From Polyporus tsugae (taxonomy: Eukaryota > Basidiomycota > Agaricomycetes > Polyporales > Polyporaceae): a stretch of DNA of 64,000 nucleotides. Each line of letters starts with the position of its first letter. The first letter of the stretch is position 1. Shown here piece after piece: positions 1 to 11,321 of this stretch. Location of the stretch: assembly GCA_024305745.1 (NCBI GenBank), contig JAHRBS010000004.1:1364001-1428000 (forward strand). Direction: 5' to 3'. The notes below the pieces were generated by a model. The model was not told the DNA's origin. It did not search any database and saw nothing but the letters and a program-made list of their open reading frames with translations. The position numbers and the translations under genes were made by a program.

Positions 1-157
1 TTATTGGGATACGCCGAAATGACCCTGTCTTCGATGAAGCGGTGAGCGGCAATGGCCGAGACTAGCATTCCGTCCCGAGGAACGCGTTTTACGAACTCGG
101 CAACCGACCATCTCCTCGTGTTGCGGCCCCTGTCCAAAGCGAACCCACGAGAAGGTC

Positions 158-165
158 TATATATT
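158..165 (+). promoter_or_regulatory. TATA-like box upstream of the TPR gene
   Basis: TATATATT lies about 55 nt before the proposed ATG at 218. The position fits a core promoter element. This is only a motif match in one place, with no transcript data. Confidence 0.35.
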
Positions 166-217
166 GCGTGCGTCGTTACGCCAGGGCTCGCGACGCTACT
201 CTCAACTCTGTACAACG

Positions 218-2562
218 ATGACCACGGCTCTCAACCAGGCTGAGCGTCTCAAAACGGAAGGCAACGCCCTCTTCGCCAAGAACGACTTCACGGGCGCGTA
301 CCAGAAGTATACCGAGGCTATCAAGCACGACAAGAAGAACGCGATTCTGTATTGCAACCGGGCTGCCTGCGCGTTCGGCTTAAACAGGTACTGTGATTCA
401 GATTCGACTCGTTGACGATCCGTCAGAAGTATCATCTAAGACTAATCTTGTGGTTCCAGGTATATCGATTCCTGCACAGATGCTGCTACGGTCGGTTTAG
501 ATCATTAGACATCGTAAATCGCGATACTGACATGATCCTCCGTGCCACAGGCGACCGAGCTCGATCCTTCTTACGCGAAGGCGTGGAGCCGCTTGGCTCA
601 AGCGCAATCGGTCAGTCAAGCTCAGTACCTACGCCAGTGGATTCATGGATTCGTGGGGTACTAACATTCGCCGATTCGGTCAGAGCCTTCACAGGCCAGA
701 CCAGGCCCTCCGGTCGTGGAAACGTGCGGTCTCCACGCTTCCTGTCGAGAACCTGACGCCGGCACAGAAGAAGCAGAGGGAAAGCTACACTGCGGAGCTT
801 GCTGTTGTCCAAGCCAAGGCGGCGGATATCGAAGCCAACCCCAAGCAGCCCAAAGACGCTGTGACAATAAGCAAGCCCGAGCAGATCCCTTGGAACCGTG
901 CGGCGGCCTTGATTCCTGGTTTGCAGGCTACTCGGCAATGGAATAGCAGCGTAAATCCACTTCGTAGTTCGTTGGAATGCACCTAGTAACATCCAGCTGA
1001 ACCCCTTCTAGGCTTGGGTCATATGGAAGGCGTATCTCGTATGCCCCTCTTGTCGTAGACCGCGTACATTGTGTTGACACGAAGGTAAAGGAATGGCAGG
1101 ACGCGATCGAAAATATGAAAATGGGAAGACTAGTCCGGAATCCAGCGGGAGCACCGGCGGGAGCGCAAGGTTACTTCGGTCGTTTGGGAGTAAGTCCTCA
1201 TCGATCCTATCTGGAGCAGCACACCCCAACCTGATGTGATTCAGGTTCTCGTTGGACTCACCAATGCACTTATTTCTGACGACCGTGTATTCCACATCTC
1301 CGATCAGAACTTCCTTGACCTGTACAACAAGCAAAGTAAGACCTTTCGTATGCTCGTTGAAGACTTCCCGTGTCTCACTCCTTCCCCTTAGTCCTATTCG
1401 AAATCACTCAGGCGAGGGCTTGGGGCGACAGTGGGGCCAGGAAGGTCATGGAGCAGATCCCCGCGAGGCTCAGGATCGGTGGCTGGGATGCTGTCCGCCC
1501 GGCAATCTCGATCACGGTCAGGTGCGTGCAGATGTTCGTCCACTAATTAGTAATTCCGATCAAGTTTGCGAATTGAACTGGTTGTGCTCAACAGAGCTTG
1601 GATGATGCACGGGTTCATGGAGGAGAAGCTCAAGAACAACGTCGAGACCGCACTGGAGTTCTATACCTCAGCCCTGGAAGTCCTTCAGTGGGGGAAGGAG
1701 CTTTGGAAGGATGTGTCCTTCGACGACAAGGGTGCAGTCTTTAGGGAAACTTTCATACGCGGCGTCAAGTGCATGCGCCTCGACGCGTTCATTGCAGTAA
1801 TGGTCTCTTTATACCTGCTTAAACTAATCTCTGAACGATCTTCTCAGGCATATTACAAGAACCCTGGCGAGGACTCAAAGTTCCCGCTCAAAGAGATCCT
1901 TGCAGGCGGAGACGACTTGTTGGCAGAGCTTGGCGGCATCCCGCAGAAACCGGCACAGTTCAACGCGGATGATATTGCCTTCTGTCTCTCCTTCTTCCGG
2001 TATCCTCGCGGTCAAGCACATGCGTAAGTGTATAGCCTCGTTTTCTGAAGGTCTCTCTTACTAAGTTTCTACGCTTATGTAGCGCGCGGGGTTTCTATTA
2101 TCATCATATGGGGATCATAAAACGCAAGAAAGAAGGGCTCAGCGAGGAACTCATGGTTGATCACATGAAAGCGTCACAGGAATACCTCGCGGCTGCGAGC
2201 CACTACCCTGTTGATGACGAGAAGCATGCATGTGAGTCACTGGCCTATACGAAGTCCAAAGCAAGAAGGGCCACTTGGGACTGACCCTTGTTCCCACAGG
2301 GTACTTGCATGTTGCGTTCAATGTGCAGTTCGAAGTCGGAGGACCCGTGTCTTACCTGCTCATGATCTTGAACAAGCTGCGCGACGCAATTCCCCGTATG
2401 AAGCCGATCTGGGAGTTCTCAGCGGACGCTCGTTCTGGCGTGCATGGCGCTTTGGAGGCTGATATGAAATCTAGAGAGGAGCTGTTGCGCATGGCTGAAG
2501 GGAAGACCGAGGACGAACTGAGTGGTATGGTCATCAGACGTGACCGGGTCCAAGAGGGATAA
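218..2562 (+). CDS. TPR-repeat protein, multi-exon
   Basis: The start at 218 (MTTALNQAERLKTEGNALFA) opens directly into a tetratricopeptide repeat: helix A around GNALFAKNDFTGAYQKYTEA and helix B around NAILYCNRAACAFGLNR. A second repeat follows after short introns (SLHRPDQALRSWKRAV). TPRs are protein-docking modules, often for Hsp90/Hsp70 partners. The rest of the protein, from about residue 180 on, is an alpha-helical region I do not recognise; it ends MVIRRDRVQEG at 2562. About eight short introns are needed, for example one interrupting ..AFGLNR at about 388 and one before AWMMHGFMEEKLK at about 1600. It resembles the TPR-like proteins common in agaricomycetes. Partner and pathway cannot be read from the sequence. 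It converges on the next gene. Confidence 0.8.
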
Positions 2563-3431
2563 ATCGCTACTACCGGCACTCAAATCTAGAATTGTATCTT
2601 GTATGTTGCGCAACGATCCTACACAATGCACAATGCCTATTGCCAAGCGGCCTGCCAATGTACTGCAGCATTGGACCATCCAAATCATCGCTCTCCGGGT
2701 CCCCTTAGCGATGTCGGTCTTGACATGAACGAAGACGAGAGTCCAACCTGTTGGCCACGATATCATGTCCCAGGCTCCCAGCCGTATAGGTGAAGTCCAT
2801 CTCGGCAAACGCCGGTGCAAAAATTCATATATCCCCCGGTCGTCTGACTGGTTTTCACCTAGCACACGTTCTCCTCATCCGTCCTCGCTGTCTCTACTGC
2901 TCTCTCCGACGGTCGAGGTCGCGATCGGATACTTTCCCCCTCAGGAAGGGCTCGCGCCCGAGGCGTTGAGGGGGTGGTTTGCCGTGTCAGAGCGAGGTGG
3001 CGACCGCAATGCGGGGCCCCCCTCCTGTTGGGAAGTCAGCTCATCGTCCCAGAACAGTGGGAATGCAGAGCCGAGACGGCACGAGACATCACTCTTGGTT
3101 CGTTCTCCATCTTGCCTTCTTTCTGTGCTGTGAGCCTAGTTGGTGGGATTGGCTACACTTGTTTGAGCGCCTGCGTTAATAGTGTATCTACATATTGTAT
3201 GTATTGCGACTACTCGAATACTACACATATGGTCCGCGCTACCAAAGCCCGACTGCTGGCAGACGCTGACGAAGCGAAGGCTAGTAACTTTAGGTAGAGA
3301 ACAGAGCAATAGACGTAGCGGAAGCCTGAACGAATCGAAACTATCCGGTCGATTAAAAGCCATATGTACCTCTAATATTACACTAATAATGTACTGTGCC
3401 CGAATGCCCTGATGCCGCCCTGATGTTCCTC
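2563..3431. other. Intergenic region between two convergent genes
   Basis: About 870 bp holding the 3' ends of two convergent genes. Open frames here are short and have no recognisable motif. I see nothing else that I can support. Confidence 0.5.
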
Positions 3432-5779
3432 TCATCGAGGTGCAGCGTATCCACCGAAATAACCACTGTACGTTGGAACGGCGGGTGTTGTCGGAGAGGG
3501 GGTTCCAGGCGTCGAGGCCCCGCCGACAGCCGCCCTCACATGCGGTGGCAGTGGAGGGGCGTACGTGGTGCTCGTCGTCCCAGTCCATGTCGCAGGCGTG
3601 TATGCAGGCTGCTTGGCAGAGGACAGGACAGTGTTCGCCACGGCACGCTGGGCCTGTGGCTGCTGCGTGGCACCATAGTAGGCCGTGTAGTTGCTTGTCT
3701 GTGCAGGTGCATGCGGTTGGGGCGTCGAACGCCCCGAGTTCGCGTACCATCCGTAGTACTGAGTTTGTGCCGTGGCGCCATATTGAGCGTTGGGGTAGTG
3801 TGCCGCCGCAGCGGGTTGTGGTGTGGCGTTGTAGGTAGAACTGGGGTAGTAGCTGGTGCTCTGTGTGGCCGGCGGGTACGCCCCATAGCCTCGGTACTGC
3901 GACTGGTAGCCTCCGGTGTAGCCATAAGGCGTGTAGGGTGGCGCCGGGGTAGTGACCTTGGGTGCAGGTGTGGTATGTGCGGGAGCGGACTTGGAAGACA
4001 CGACCGAGCTAGCACGCACGTGCACTGTGGTATCATCACGGAAGGCGGTGGTACGACCCTCTGGAAGCGTCCCGTACCACCCTTCTGTCGCCGCCAGTGG
4101 AAGTGTACGTTGCAGCTTGTGGAGAACGGAGGCGGTAGGGATGAGCGGTGCTTGCTCTGAGTCGCTATCGGAGGGCCGCGGTCTCAAGGACGCCAACAGG
4201 GCCAGAGAATCTGTGATTCCTTGAGCTGTGGCGGAGATATGAGTTACTATATCCATTTCCAAGCAGAGGCAATCACGCACCAATGTCCCATTCTTCGGAT
4301 CCAACTTCCACAACACTTGAACCCCCACCCTGTGCACGTAACCGTTCCAATTGAAGCACCTCCAGACGCTGAAGCGCTTGAGCGTTCCGTTGCAGTAGCT
4401 CGTCGACCGCCTGTTCCATCTCCAGGGAGCCTAGGGCTGACTTGATGCCCTTTACCTCCGCTGGTGAGAGTAAAGACTCCAAATCCTTTGTGAGATCTTC
4501 GTCCTCGTTTGATGGTCCAGCCGCGGCCTCTCCATTGGTTGCAGAGGCGTCCTCCATGATGACGTCTTCCGTCTGGCGGTCCGCTCCGGCGAGGAAAGCT
4601 CGCCGCTTGCCCTTTGCCAATGATCGTAGTCTCCGCCTCATGTGTTGTTGGAATATGACCTCGCCCATGCCTATACGCCCCACTTCCACACCGTCCTGGT
4701 CGAAGCTAGGTGCGAAGCTGGCGTACGGACCGTAGTCGAGGAACTTGCCGCAGCTGACTCGGCGTGGTTGTGGTTGCTTGTGAGGGGGCACCCCCGAGGC
4801 ACGCTTGGCAACATAATCACCTAACATACCCTTCTGCCCGAGCTGGGACCCGGAGGCGGACGGGAAGATGGAGACCAAATCGGCTTTGGCGGTGTGGAGG
4901 CTCTTCAAGTCCTTGTTGGTACCGTGGGGAGTCACTGCATCAGAGCTTGCGGACGTCCACCAGTCGCCGCTCGGTAGACGTTGGACGAGGGCATACTTGT
5001 GAGGCCGTACACCGGCAGAAGGCTGGTGGGCAGCGGTAGGGGAGGTTGCGTTTTCTTGGAGGTCGACGTCGTTGATAATTGTAGCCGCGTCGAGGGGGAC
5101 GGGAGCTGTGTTTCGAGATGCTTGGTCCAGTAGGGACGTTGCGAGATTGCGGAAGCGGAGTTGTTGGGCTGCGGTCTCGGAAGGACGGAAACGGGGATGG
5201 GAGGATATAGGATGGAGATGCTCGACAGCAGTCTTTGAGAGAGAATGATAAGCTCATGTCAAGAGTGTAGCAACGAAGTGGAGCATACCTGAAGTACTTT
5301 CAGCGGGTAGTGCGAGGGGTTCTTGAGCAGCGAACGCAAGGAAAGCATGGAGGAGGTTGGGGACGAGGCCAATCCGTTAGTGGCCACACCCGAGTCGGCG
5401 GGCAACGGGAAAACGCGGTCGAGGAGACCCTGACTGTCGACGCTGGAATGAAACGAGACTACTCAGAGAAGGAAAAAAAGGGAAAACAATGTATTACGCA
5501 CAACTCGAGCACATCGAGGATGTCTGCGGCATCCGCACTCTGAATGGGGACATCTCCGCTACTGGGCAGCTCGCCTTGCTTCTTCTCGGTGCGGTCCTCG
5601 GGGTCAGGAGAGGCGTCCTCCTTGGAGTCGGTGCGAGAGTGCTTTATGGGGGGAGTGTCATCGTTGTCGGCGTTGGAGGTGCGCTTGCGCTTCTTGGACG
5701 CGCCTTTACGAGATGGTGAGGGACTGTCCGCGGGCTTGTCCTTTTCATGGCTGGTGGTCGAGCGAGTCGCACGCGCCAT
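3432..5779 (-). CDS. Putative nuclear protein, basic N-terminus, Tyr/Pro/Gln-rich tail
   Basis: The start at 5779 gives MARATRSTTSHEKDKPADSP followed by a Lys/Arg stretch (SKKRKR) that looks like a nuclear localisation signal. After introns come ..ILDVLEFVDSQGLLDRVFPL and ..KYALVQRLPSGDWWTS. Next is a central block with GKFLDYGPYASFAPSFDQDG, then an acidic region and a helical segment (ALQRLEVLQLERLRAQ). The C-terminus is low complexity, rich in Y, G, Q, P and A, and ends GYFGGYAAPR at 3432. The DYGPYASFAP block resembles the DUF3512 part of BRD7/BRD9, the SWI/SNF subunits, but I see no bromodomain, so that link is weak. The gene is divergent from mL43, with 362 bp between the starts. A chromatin or transcription role is an inference. 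Confidence 0.7.
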
Positions 5780-6141
5780 GGCGAAAAGAGATTTGAGGCA
5801 CGATTGACGCCGCTTTGGCGAAGAAGACGCGCGAGTGGCTGGAGAAAAGCAGATGCAAGAGATCCAAACGCGTCCAGCTCGACGCGTCCCGTGGCGAATT
5901 TACGCTCGCGTCGTCGCTGCTTGGTTGAGAGACAAGCGCTGTCGCCCCGCAATCGCTCTCGCTTACCCTACCATTTCCAGCTCAGATAAGCCATCAATTC
6001 AATTTGGTTTCAATCTCCGAAAACACTTCTGTAACATATTTCATCGGCGCTACAACTCCTAAGTAGGCCACGAGACATTGACTGGCTCAGCGAGTCGGAA
6101 CGCTGTCCTCAGCATCCTCTCAGTCTGAAGCCTCTGCTCCA
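5780..6141. promoter_or_regulatory. Shared divergent promoter region
   Basis: The 362 bp between the divergent starts at 5779 (-) and 6142 (+) must carry both promoters. The segment just before 6142 is pyrimidine-rich. I see no clear TATA box. Confidence 0.4.
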
Positions 6142-6641
6142 ATGGCTTCCAAATTCACATCTGCCGTCAAACCCTTCCTTCGAGCGCAGCAGCATTCGCA
6201 GCCTGCCAACGGCCACGGCGCTTTCATCCCCCAAATTCGAAAACTAGTTTTCGAGTTCTGTGACAACTGGGCTTCCTCTCTCAACCTGCGCACTTTCATT
6301 CACAACCACCTCGAGGATGTCGCGCGCGCAAACCCCCATGTTGAGTTTGTGGTCAGACAGAGGAGTTGCCGTGAGCCTGTTATCCGTGGTTTCTACAGTA
6401 CGTCTGTTGTCTGTCCTTCCCGATGCGTCATGATCTGACACGTATTGCAGTCAACAACCGGGACAAGGTCATCGGGCTCAAGGGCTTCGAAGTCAACGGC
6501 ATTGACAAGAAAGTCCAACTGCTGCTTGACTCTTCTGGCGCCAAAATCAAGCCTCTCAAGAGGCTAACAGTCGAGAGCAGGTCTGAGGCGACAAGGGGTA
6601 TCTGGAGCGGGTTGCACGTCGAGGAGCCGTTTAGGATATGA
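6142..6641 (+). CDS. MRPL51: Mitochondrial ribosomal protein mL43 (L51/S25/CI-B8 domain)
   Basis: Two exons, 6142-6397 and 6451-6641, encode 148 residues. The intron has gtacgt...attgcag ends and splits an Ile codon. The protein starts MASKFTSAVKPFLRAQQHSQ and has the thioredoxin-like L51/S25/CI-B8 fold signature: IRKLVFEFCDNWASSLNLR, then ARANPHVEFVVRQR and EPVIRGFYINNRDKVIGLKG. It ends GIWSGLHVEEPFRI. This is a structural protein of the mitochondrial large ribosomal subunit (Mrpl51 in yeast, mL43 in the uniform naming). Length and domain coverage match the family, so it looks intact. The basic N-terminus fits import without an obvious cleaved presequence. Confidence 0.93.
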
Positions 6642-8104
6642 GGGCGCGTTTTAATATGCGTCTCGCGGACGGTCGCAGTACGTGTAGACTTACCTCATTG
6701 CCTACTTAATAAGATCTGGTGCGTCACTCCTTCTGTACCAATTGATGTAACGTTAATAATCTTCCAGCAATGGACCAGGCTTGCTGCGGTGCTTTACAAG
6801 TCATGTCTCATATGGGCCATATACCGTGAGTGCGAATGCCCAGGCCCGGAATTCGAGTTCGATGAGGAGCTGTCCACCAAACGCTCCTCTGTACAAATCA
6901 TCTTGTGTGTCGGGCCGTGCAAGACCTGATACGTCGGGTACGCCATGGACGCTATCCATTCGCGGGTTTGTACAACTTGCGGATGTCGGGGTACGTTCCG
7001 AAGCAAGGAGATCGTTTCTCCGTTCTATCGAAGTGCGCATCGCTCCCGTCTCGACGTTTCACCTCTTCTTCACGTATTATTATTATTATTAAATCGCGAG
7101 AATGCATGAACTGTCCTGCTGGAAACTTCATCCTGCATTGGGTAGCGTGGCAAACTCCGGAGAACGACGTCGGAAGACTTGCTGTGATGGCGGTGCGTAG
7201 TGGCAATCGTGTTTTTCGCTTCGATCCGCCTCGTGCTGATATGGATCTGTTAGGCATCCTGTAAACTCGTTTTGTGTTTTGTCGCGTGGTATCCGTGCCG
7301 TCTTGGAAGGCAATGGGGACTTCCCGGTAAATTCTGTTGGGGCTGCCACGGGCCGTCTAAGTACTAGTCAGCTGCTCTCGGCGCCCCTCCATTCCGCTCC
7401 GTGTCACGGAACCCAATCCATTTCTTCCTTGCCATTCTTCGGAGGCAGGCACATCTCCTGCGAGCGGGGATACTGAACAGCATATGCACACCATTCCGTC
7501 AGAGGTGACCATTCCCAAGGTGCCTGCCAATCGCCCCAAGAGGCAATTTCACCACCACCACGTGCCTCATGCTCGCTTCGATGAAACACGCCTTCGCCAC
7601 GATGTCCTCTTCGAAGCCGGTGACTCGGGGCGTCTTGCTATCTGTACTTCATCCTGGCGCCAGCCTGACGCATGCATAGTAAAAGCCCGGCTGGCATCCG
7701 AAATGGTGGGGTTGCCTCTTTCCTCAGACCGTTTTCCCCCCTGCCCTCGCTTGTGTGAGTTCCCGACTTGTTTTCCCTCCTCCTCAATCCCTAACTTGTT
7801 CATTGGCCACTTCCAGCGTTCATATCAAGCTATGCAGAATCCAAGCAGCTATTACGCAGTACCTCAATCCGACGGGCGTATATGGGCTGATTGGCAGCAG
7901 TCAGGGAGGAATCGAAACGTGAGTGACATACCTCACCTGCCGTTGCCGAGTATTCATAGCCACTATTTGAAGTACTCTTGGAGTAGTTCTTCCTCAGCGA
8001 CACTCGGAGAAGGCTCGTCATCATCTGTGTGTTTCTGCCCTTTGTGCTATTGACAGCAAAGTTTCGCTGACAAGGTACTGCGCGTATGACAGCGCCGCAG
8101 CCCA
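6642..8104. other. Region without a supported gene
   Basis: About 1.46 kb. A (TAT)n-like tract lies near 7076-7090. An open frame at 7484-8053 has no motif I recognise and codon use unlike the neighbours. It could be a 5' untranslated region or an unrecognised upstream exon of the gene starting at 8105. Confidence 0.4.
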
Positions 8105-9039
8105 ATGAAAGACACCACGCAATGCCGTCCTATGCCCATTTCCTACACCTTGGTGAGTCCACCTGTTCGTCTTATCTGTAAACCGACAGCACCTCAACGC
8201 CGACATTAAAGACCCCTCCTACGCCCTCTGCCACGGATAGCGATGCTTCCTCATCACAGATATCGATGGAATCCATTCCGGAGTACGACGAATATCCTGA
8301 GATTCCTTTTGTCTCCGCGGCGATCGCTAGTCCTGATGGATGGATGCCCTCCGAAGGTTCAGCCGAACGCGCGCGTGTAGACGACGGAATCACCTCGACG
8401 TCCTTCTGGAGCGGGATCATCCGTATGCGCCAAAGCACGTCCAAGTCCCCGACCGACCCCAGCGCTAGTTTGCCTGTCCTGGGGCACACGAGCGAGCGCA
8501 TCATCGCGCCCTCGCGGACGCGCAAGCGCTCGGGCTCCGTGTCGTCCATAGCGTCGTCACGGACGCGCCCCGCGCCAACGAAGTCAATCCTCTCCTCGAG
8601 TGCGTCGGTGAAGACCCGGCGATGCAAAGCACCCTCCGTCAAGTTCTTGGACATGCCCACGATCCACTACGAAGACAACGACTGTCACGATGACGACCAG
8701 CATGAGCCGAGCTCGCGCATGTCCCCTCCCCCTCCGAAGAAGGCCAAGGGCCGCTCCGGCTTCTTCTCGTTCACATGGCTCTTCCGGTCCTCGTCCTCAT
8801 CCTCGTCTTCCAAGGCTGCGCCGACGAAGACGAAAGCGAAGACGGTACCCAGAGCGTCAGGGCCCGCTCATGGACGGCCAGACATCTCGGGCCCGTTCCC
8901 GCTGCTCGACTCTACTGCACGGCGCGGCCGTGACGGGAGCGGTGCAGCGAGTCTGCGCTCGATGAAGTCCAGCGGGAGCCTGAGGTCCGTGCGGTCGTGC
9001 GGCAGCAGGTTGCCCACACCCACGTACTGGCCGAGGTAG
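8105..9039 (+). CDS. Conserved basidiomycete Ser-rich protein of unknown function
   Basis: The long exon covers IPEYDEYPEIPFVSAAIASP to the stop at 9039. A proposed first exon runs from 8105 (MKDTTQCRPMPISYTL; 8132 is an alternative start), with an intron 8153-8211 ending in AAAG that keeps the frame. The protein is rich in Ser, Arg and Pro. It has the block SILSSSASVKT...APSVKFLDMPTIHYE, a Pro/Lys patch, then FFSFTWLFRSS with a polyserine run, and PDISGPFPLLDS near the end. This set (VKFxxMPTIHY, a Trp-containing hydrophobic patch, ISGPFPL) is one I associate with an uncharacterised agaricomycete family. It is probably largely disordered. The 5' end is uncertain. Confidence 0.6.
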
Positions 9040-11321
9040 CAGGCGCGCTGGTCGCGGGCAGGTCTTGTGCGCTGCCTGAGCCTCCGTGAGTTCCTTCCTT
9101 ACGCGACCATTCTAGCCCTCCGAGTGTTCTGACGACTGCGTTCTCGCGCGCGTTTCATGTAGTTCTATTCCACTCGTCGCCTCAAGACGATGCGTCCATT
9201 GCATCATCGTCCTTCGTTCCACTCCCACGTTCCCATCCCCGTCCTTCCTTACCTCCGCTCCCCATGCCTCACGTGGCCCCTCGTCTGATCAGCGAGGGAA
9301 CCGCGCGTGGCTTCCGACTCCCACCACATCTACATCCACATCCACGTCGATTTGACATCGCGGACTACACCCCATGCTTGCTGTATGCACTATGACGGAC
9401 TACGAGGTTGTTGTACGGGCGGTGGGTGTCGTTGCGCGTTTGTGTGTACTGTGTGCACGGCGATCACATTGACCGTCGCGTCCGCTTGTAGTCTTGTCGT
9501 TGCTGCATATGCATGCTCTGTGTCCTTCTGGAAACGCATGCGTGACGGAGGAAGAACACTTGTGGCGTCGTGTGACTGCGCAACCACGGCGCTAACTGCA
9601 CCGCTTCAAGTTCTGTCCCAAGTTCCTCATGAGCTGAAGTCGATGGATCCAGAGACGTGCTCTAGTCAGCCGTCACTCCCCCAAAGGTGCTTTCGAACTA
9701 TTGTCCATGAAGAACATGGTGGCTGCTGGGCCTTGTGCCGTCGAATGGGGCCGTTCGCCGTCCGCATTCCAGTAGACCACCAACTTGAAAGACTCCAGTC
9801 CGCTCCATCAAGGTTTTAAAAAAATAGCAGGTACGTGGCTTCGCATCGACGTAGTACTTCTGTAACAGAGTTTATTTTATCTAACGTCTTCCCAGTTAGA
9901 GAAGTTCAGCGTTCGCACGCCACGAAGGCACGACGGGTCGAAGGCCGAAGCATGATAGACAGCCAATGTGGTTCAGGCCTGTCTATATTCCTCAGGAACC
10001 GTCCAGAATACCCATCAAGATTGCTAGAAGTCGGTCAACAGTGGGCACACCAGCGATAAGAAACTCCCCAGTGAGGCAAGATAGGCTGGAGCCGCCCGGT
10101 TGGGGAACAAATCGGGGAGGCCTGCAGGCGTGTCTGCGATGACAAGAAGGCGTTTTTGGTAGGTGGCGATGTGGGAACAGAGATAACCGCGGCGCGGAGT
10201 AGTAAGATGGACTGTCATGCAAAAAGCTATATAGGCCCTCTTCTACCCGTTATCAGTGGTTCCCGTTTTGCCAACCCCCACCTCCTCACTGCCCTCGATA
10301 CTACTCTCAACTTACCTCTGTGCTTGTCGTCAACTTCGGTATGCTTCTCTCTCCTTCGTCTTCGTTACCTCTCTCGTCTTCGGCGCCGAGCAAACAGGAC
10401 ACATTGAACAGACGCGTCGCGTTAACCCCGTCACGTGCGGAGTAGGCTTTTGCCTTTGGAGGCAGGTGTGGTTCGACGGAAGTTATACCATCCTTCCCCC
10501 TGAGTTCCGCCGGTCCTGCAGCCCAAGACGCGGTTCTCCTCCTCGCGGGTGGTAGGTTCAGGAGGACTATTTTGACGGCATGGTTGGTAACACGACCGTC
10601 GGTGAGTGCAGCTCCTGGACCCTGTGCGCGCGCGGTCGAACTCATTCTGGGTCTCGCAGGCCTCAAGGTCTTATCTCTCGGTTGGGCGTCTAATGAGGCC
10701 TTATCTCTGGGCGTTGGAGATTTGACTTGCGGAAACAGCCGATCCGAGATCGGGATCAAGAGAGGCGAAATCAAGTGGCTGGCATTGGCTGTTGCTATCG
10801 GGAACAGTGGCAATCCTCCTCGTCCACTCTTGTCCGACTGCGGCTACTCCCACATTACACAATACCTTCTCGACGACCCTGGCCTCCTCCGTCAGCTCAC
10901 GCGGCCACCAAATCCACCAGACAGGCAACACTTCGCAGTCCTGGCTTCAAGGTGCGCGCTGGCAGCATGACGTCGATCGACCGGGGCGATTTACGGCTGG
11001 AACAGTCCTTATCTGCAACGCCGGCTGGCAATGGCGGGCTGTAGATCATGCTATCATCGATCGGTGTCGGGGAATATGCGGACCACATTTTATGCCTCCA
11101 ACGCCCATCAGGGTCCTATGCCGTGAAGTCTGGACAGACATTCAAGCGGAAACAGTCGGGTCGCCGTTCTACTCCAGAACCCCAGAACCTCCTGCATTCG
11201 TCTTTCATGCACCCCATCTCCTTCATCTCTGTCCTTCTCACACACCCATCCTCCTCACTCCACTTCTCCCCCTCGCCGTGACGGCGGCCATAACGGCAGC
11301 CTACGATACCCCACACCACCC
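9040..11321. other. Long gap upstream of the ammonium permease
   Basis: About 2.3 kb with no gene I can support. Several open frames (for example 9307-9819) have no motif and start at non-ATG codons. The right half carries several GATA-type motifs, listed separately, and probably contains the promoter of the permease. Confidence 0.45.
10671..10706 (+). promoter_or_regulatory. Paired GATA-factor motifs in a short direct repeat
   Basis: TTATCTCT occurs at 10671 and again at 10701, each followed by a GGGCGT-like stretch. A third TTATCT is at 11009-11014. AGATAA is at 10181, CGATAA at 10054 and AGATAG at 10079. HGATAR is the core bound by fungal AreA/Nit2 nitrogen regulators, which is apt before an ammonium permease starting at 11322. 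Random expectation over this length is about three, so this is suggestive only. Confidence 0.35.

Noticed and set aside
9307..9819. 170-codon open frame
   Set aside because: Begins at a GTG, Cys-rich without a pattern, no family resemblance.
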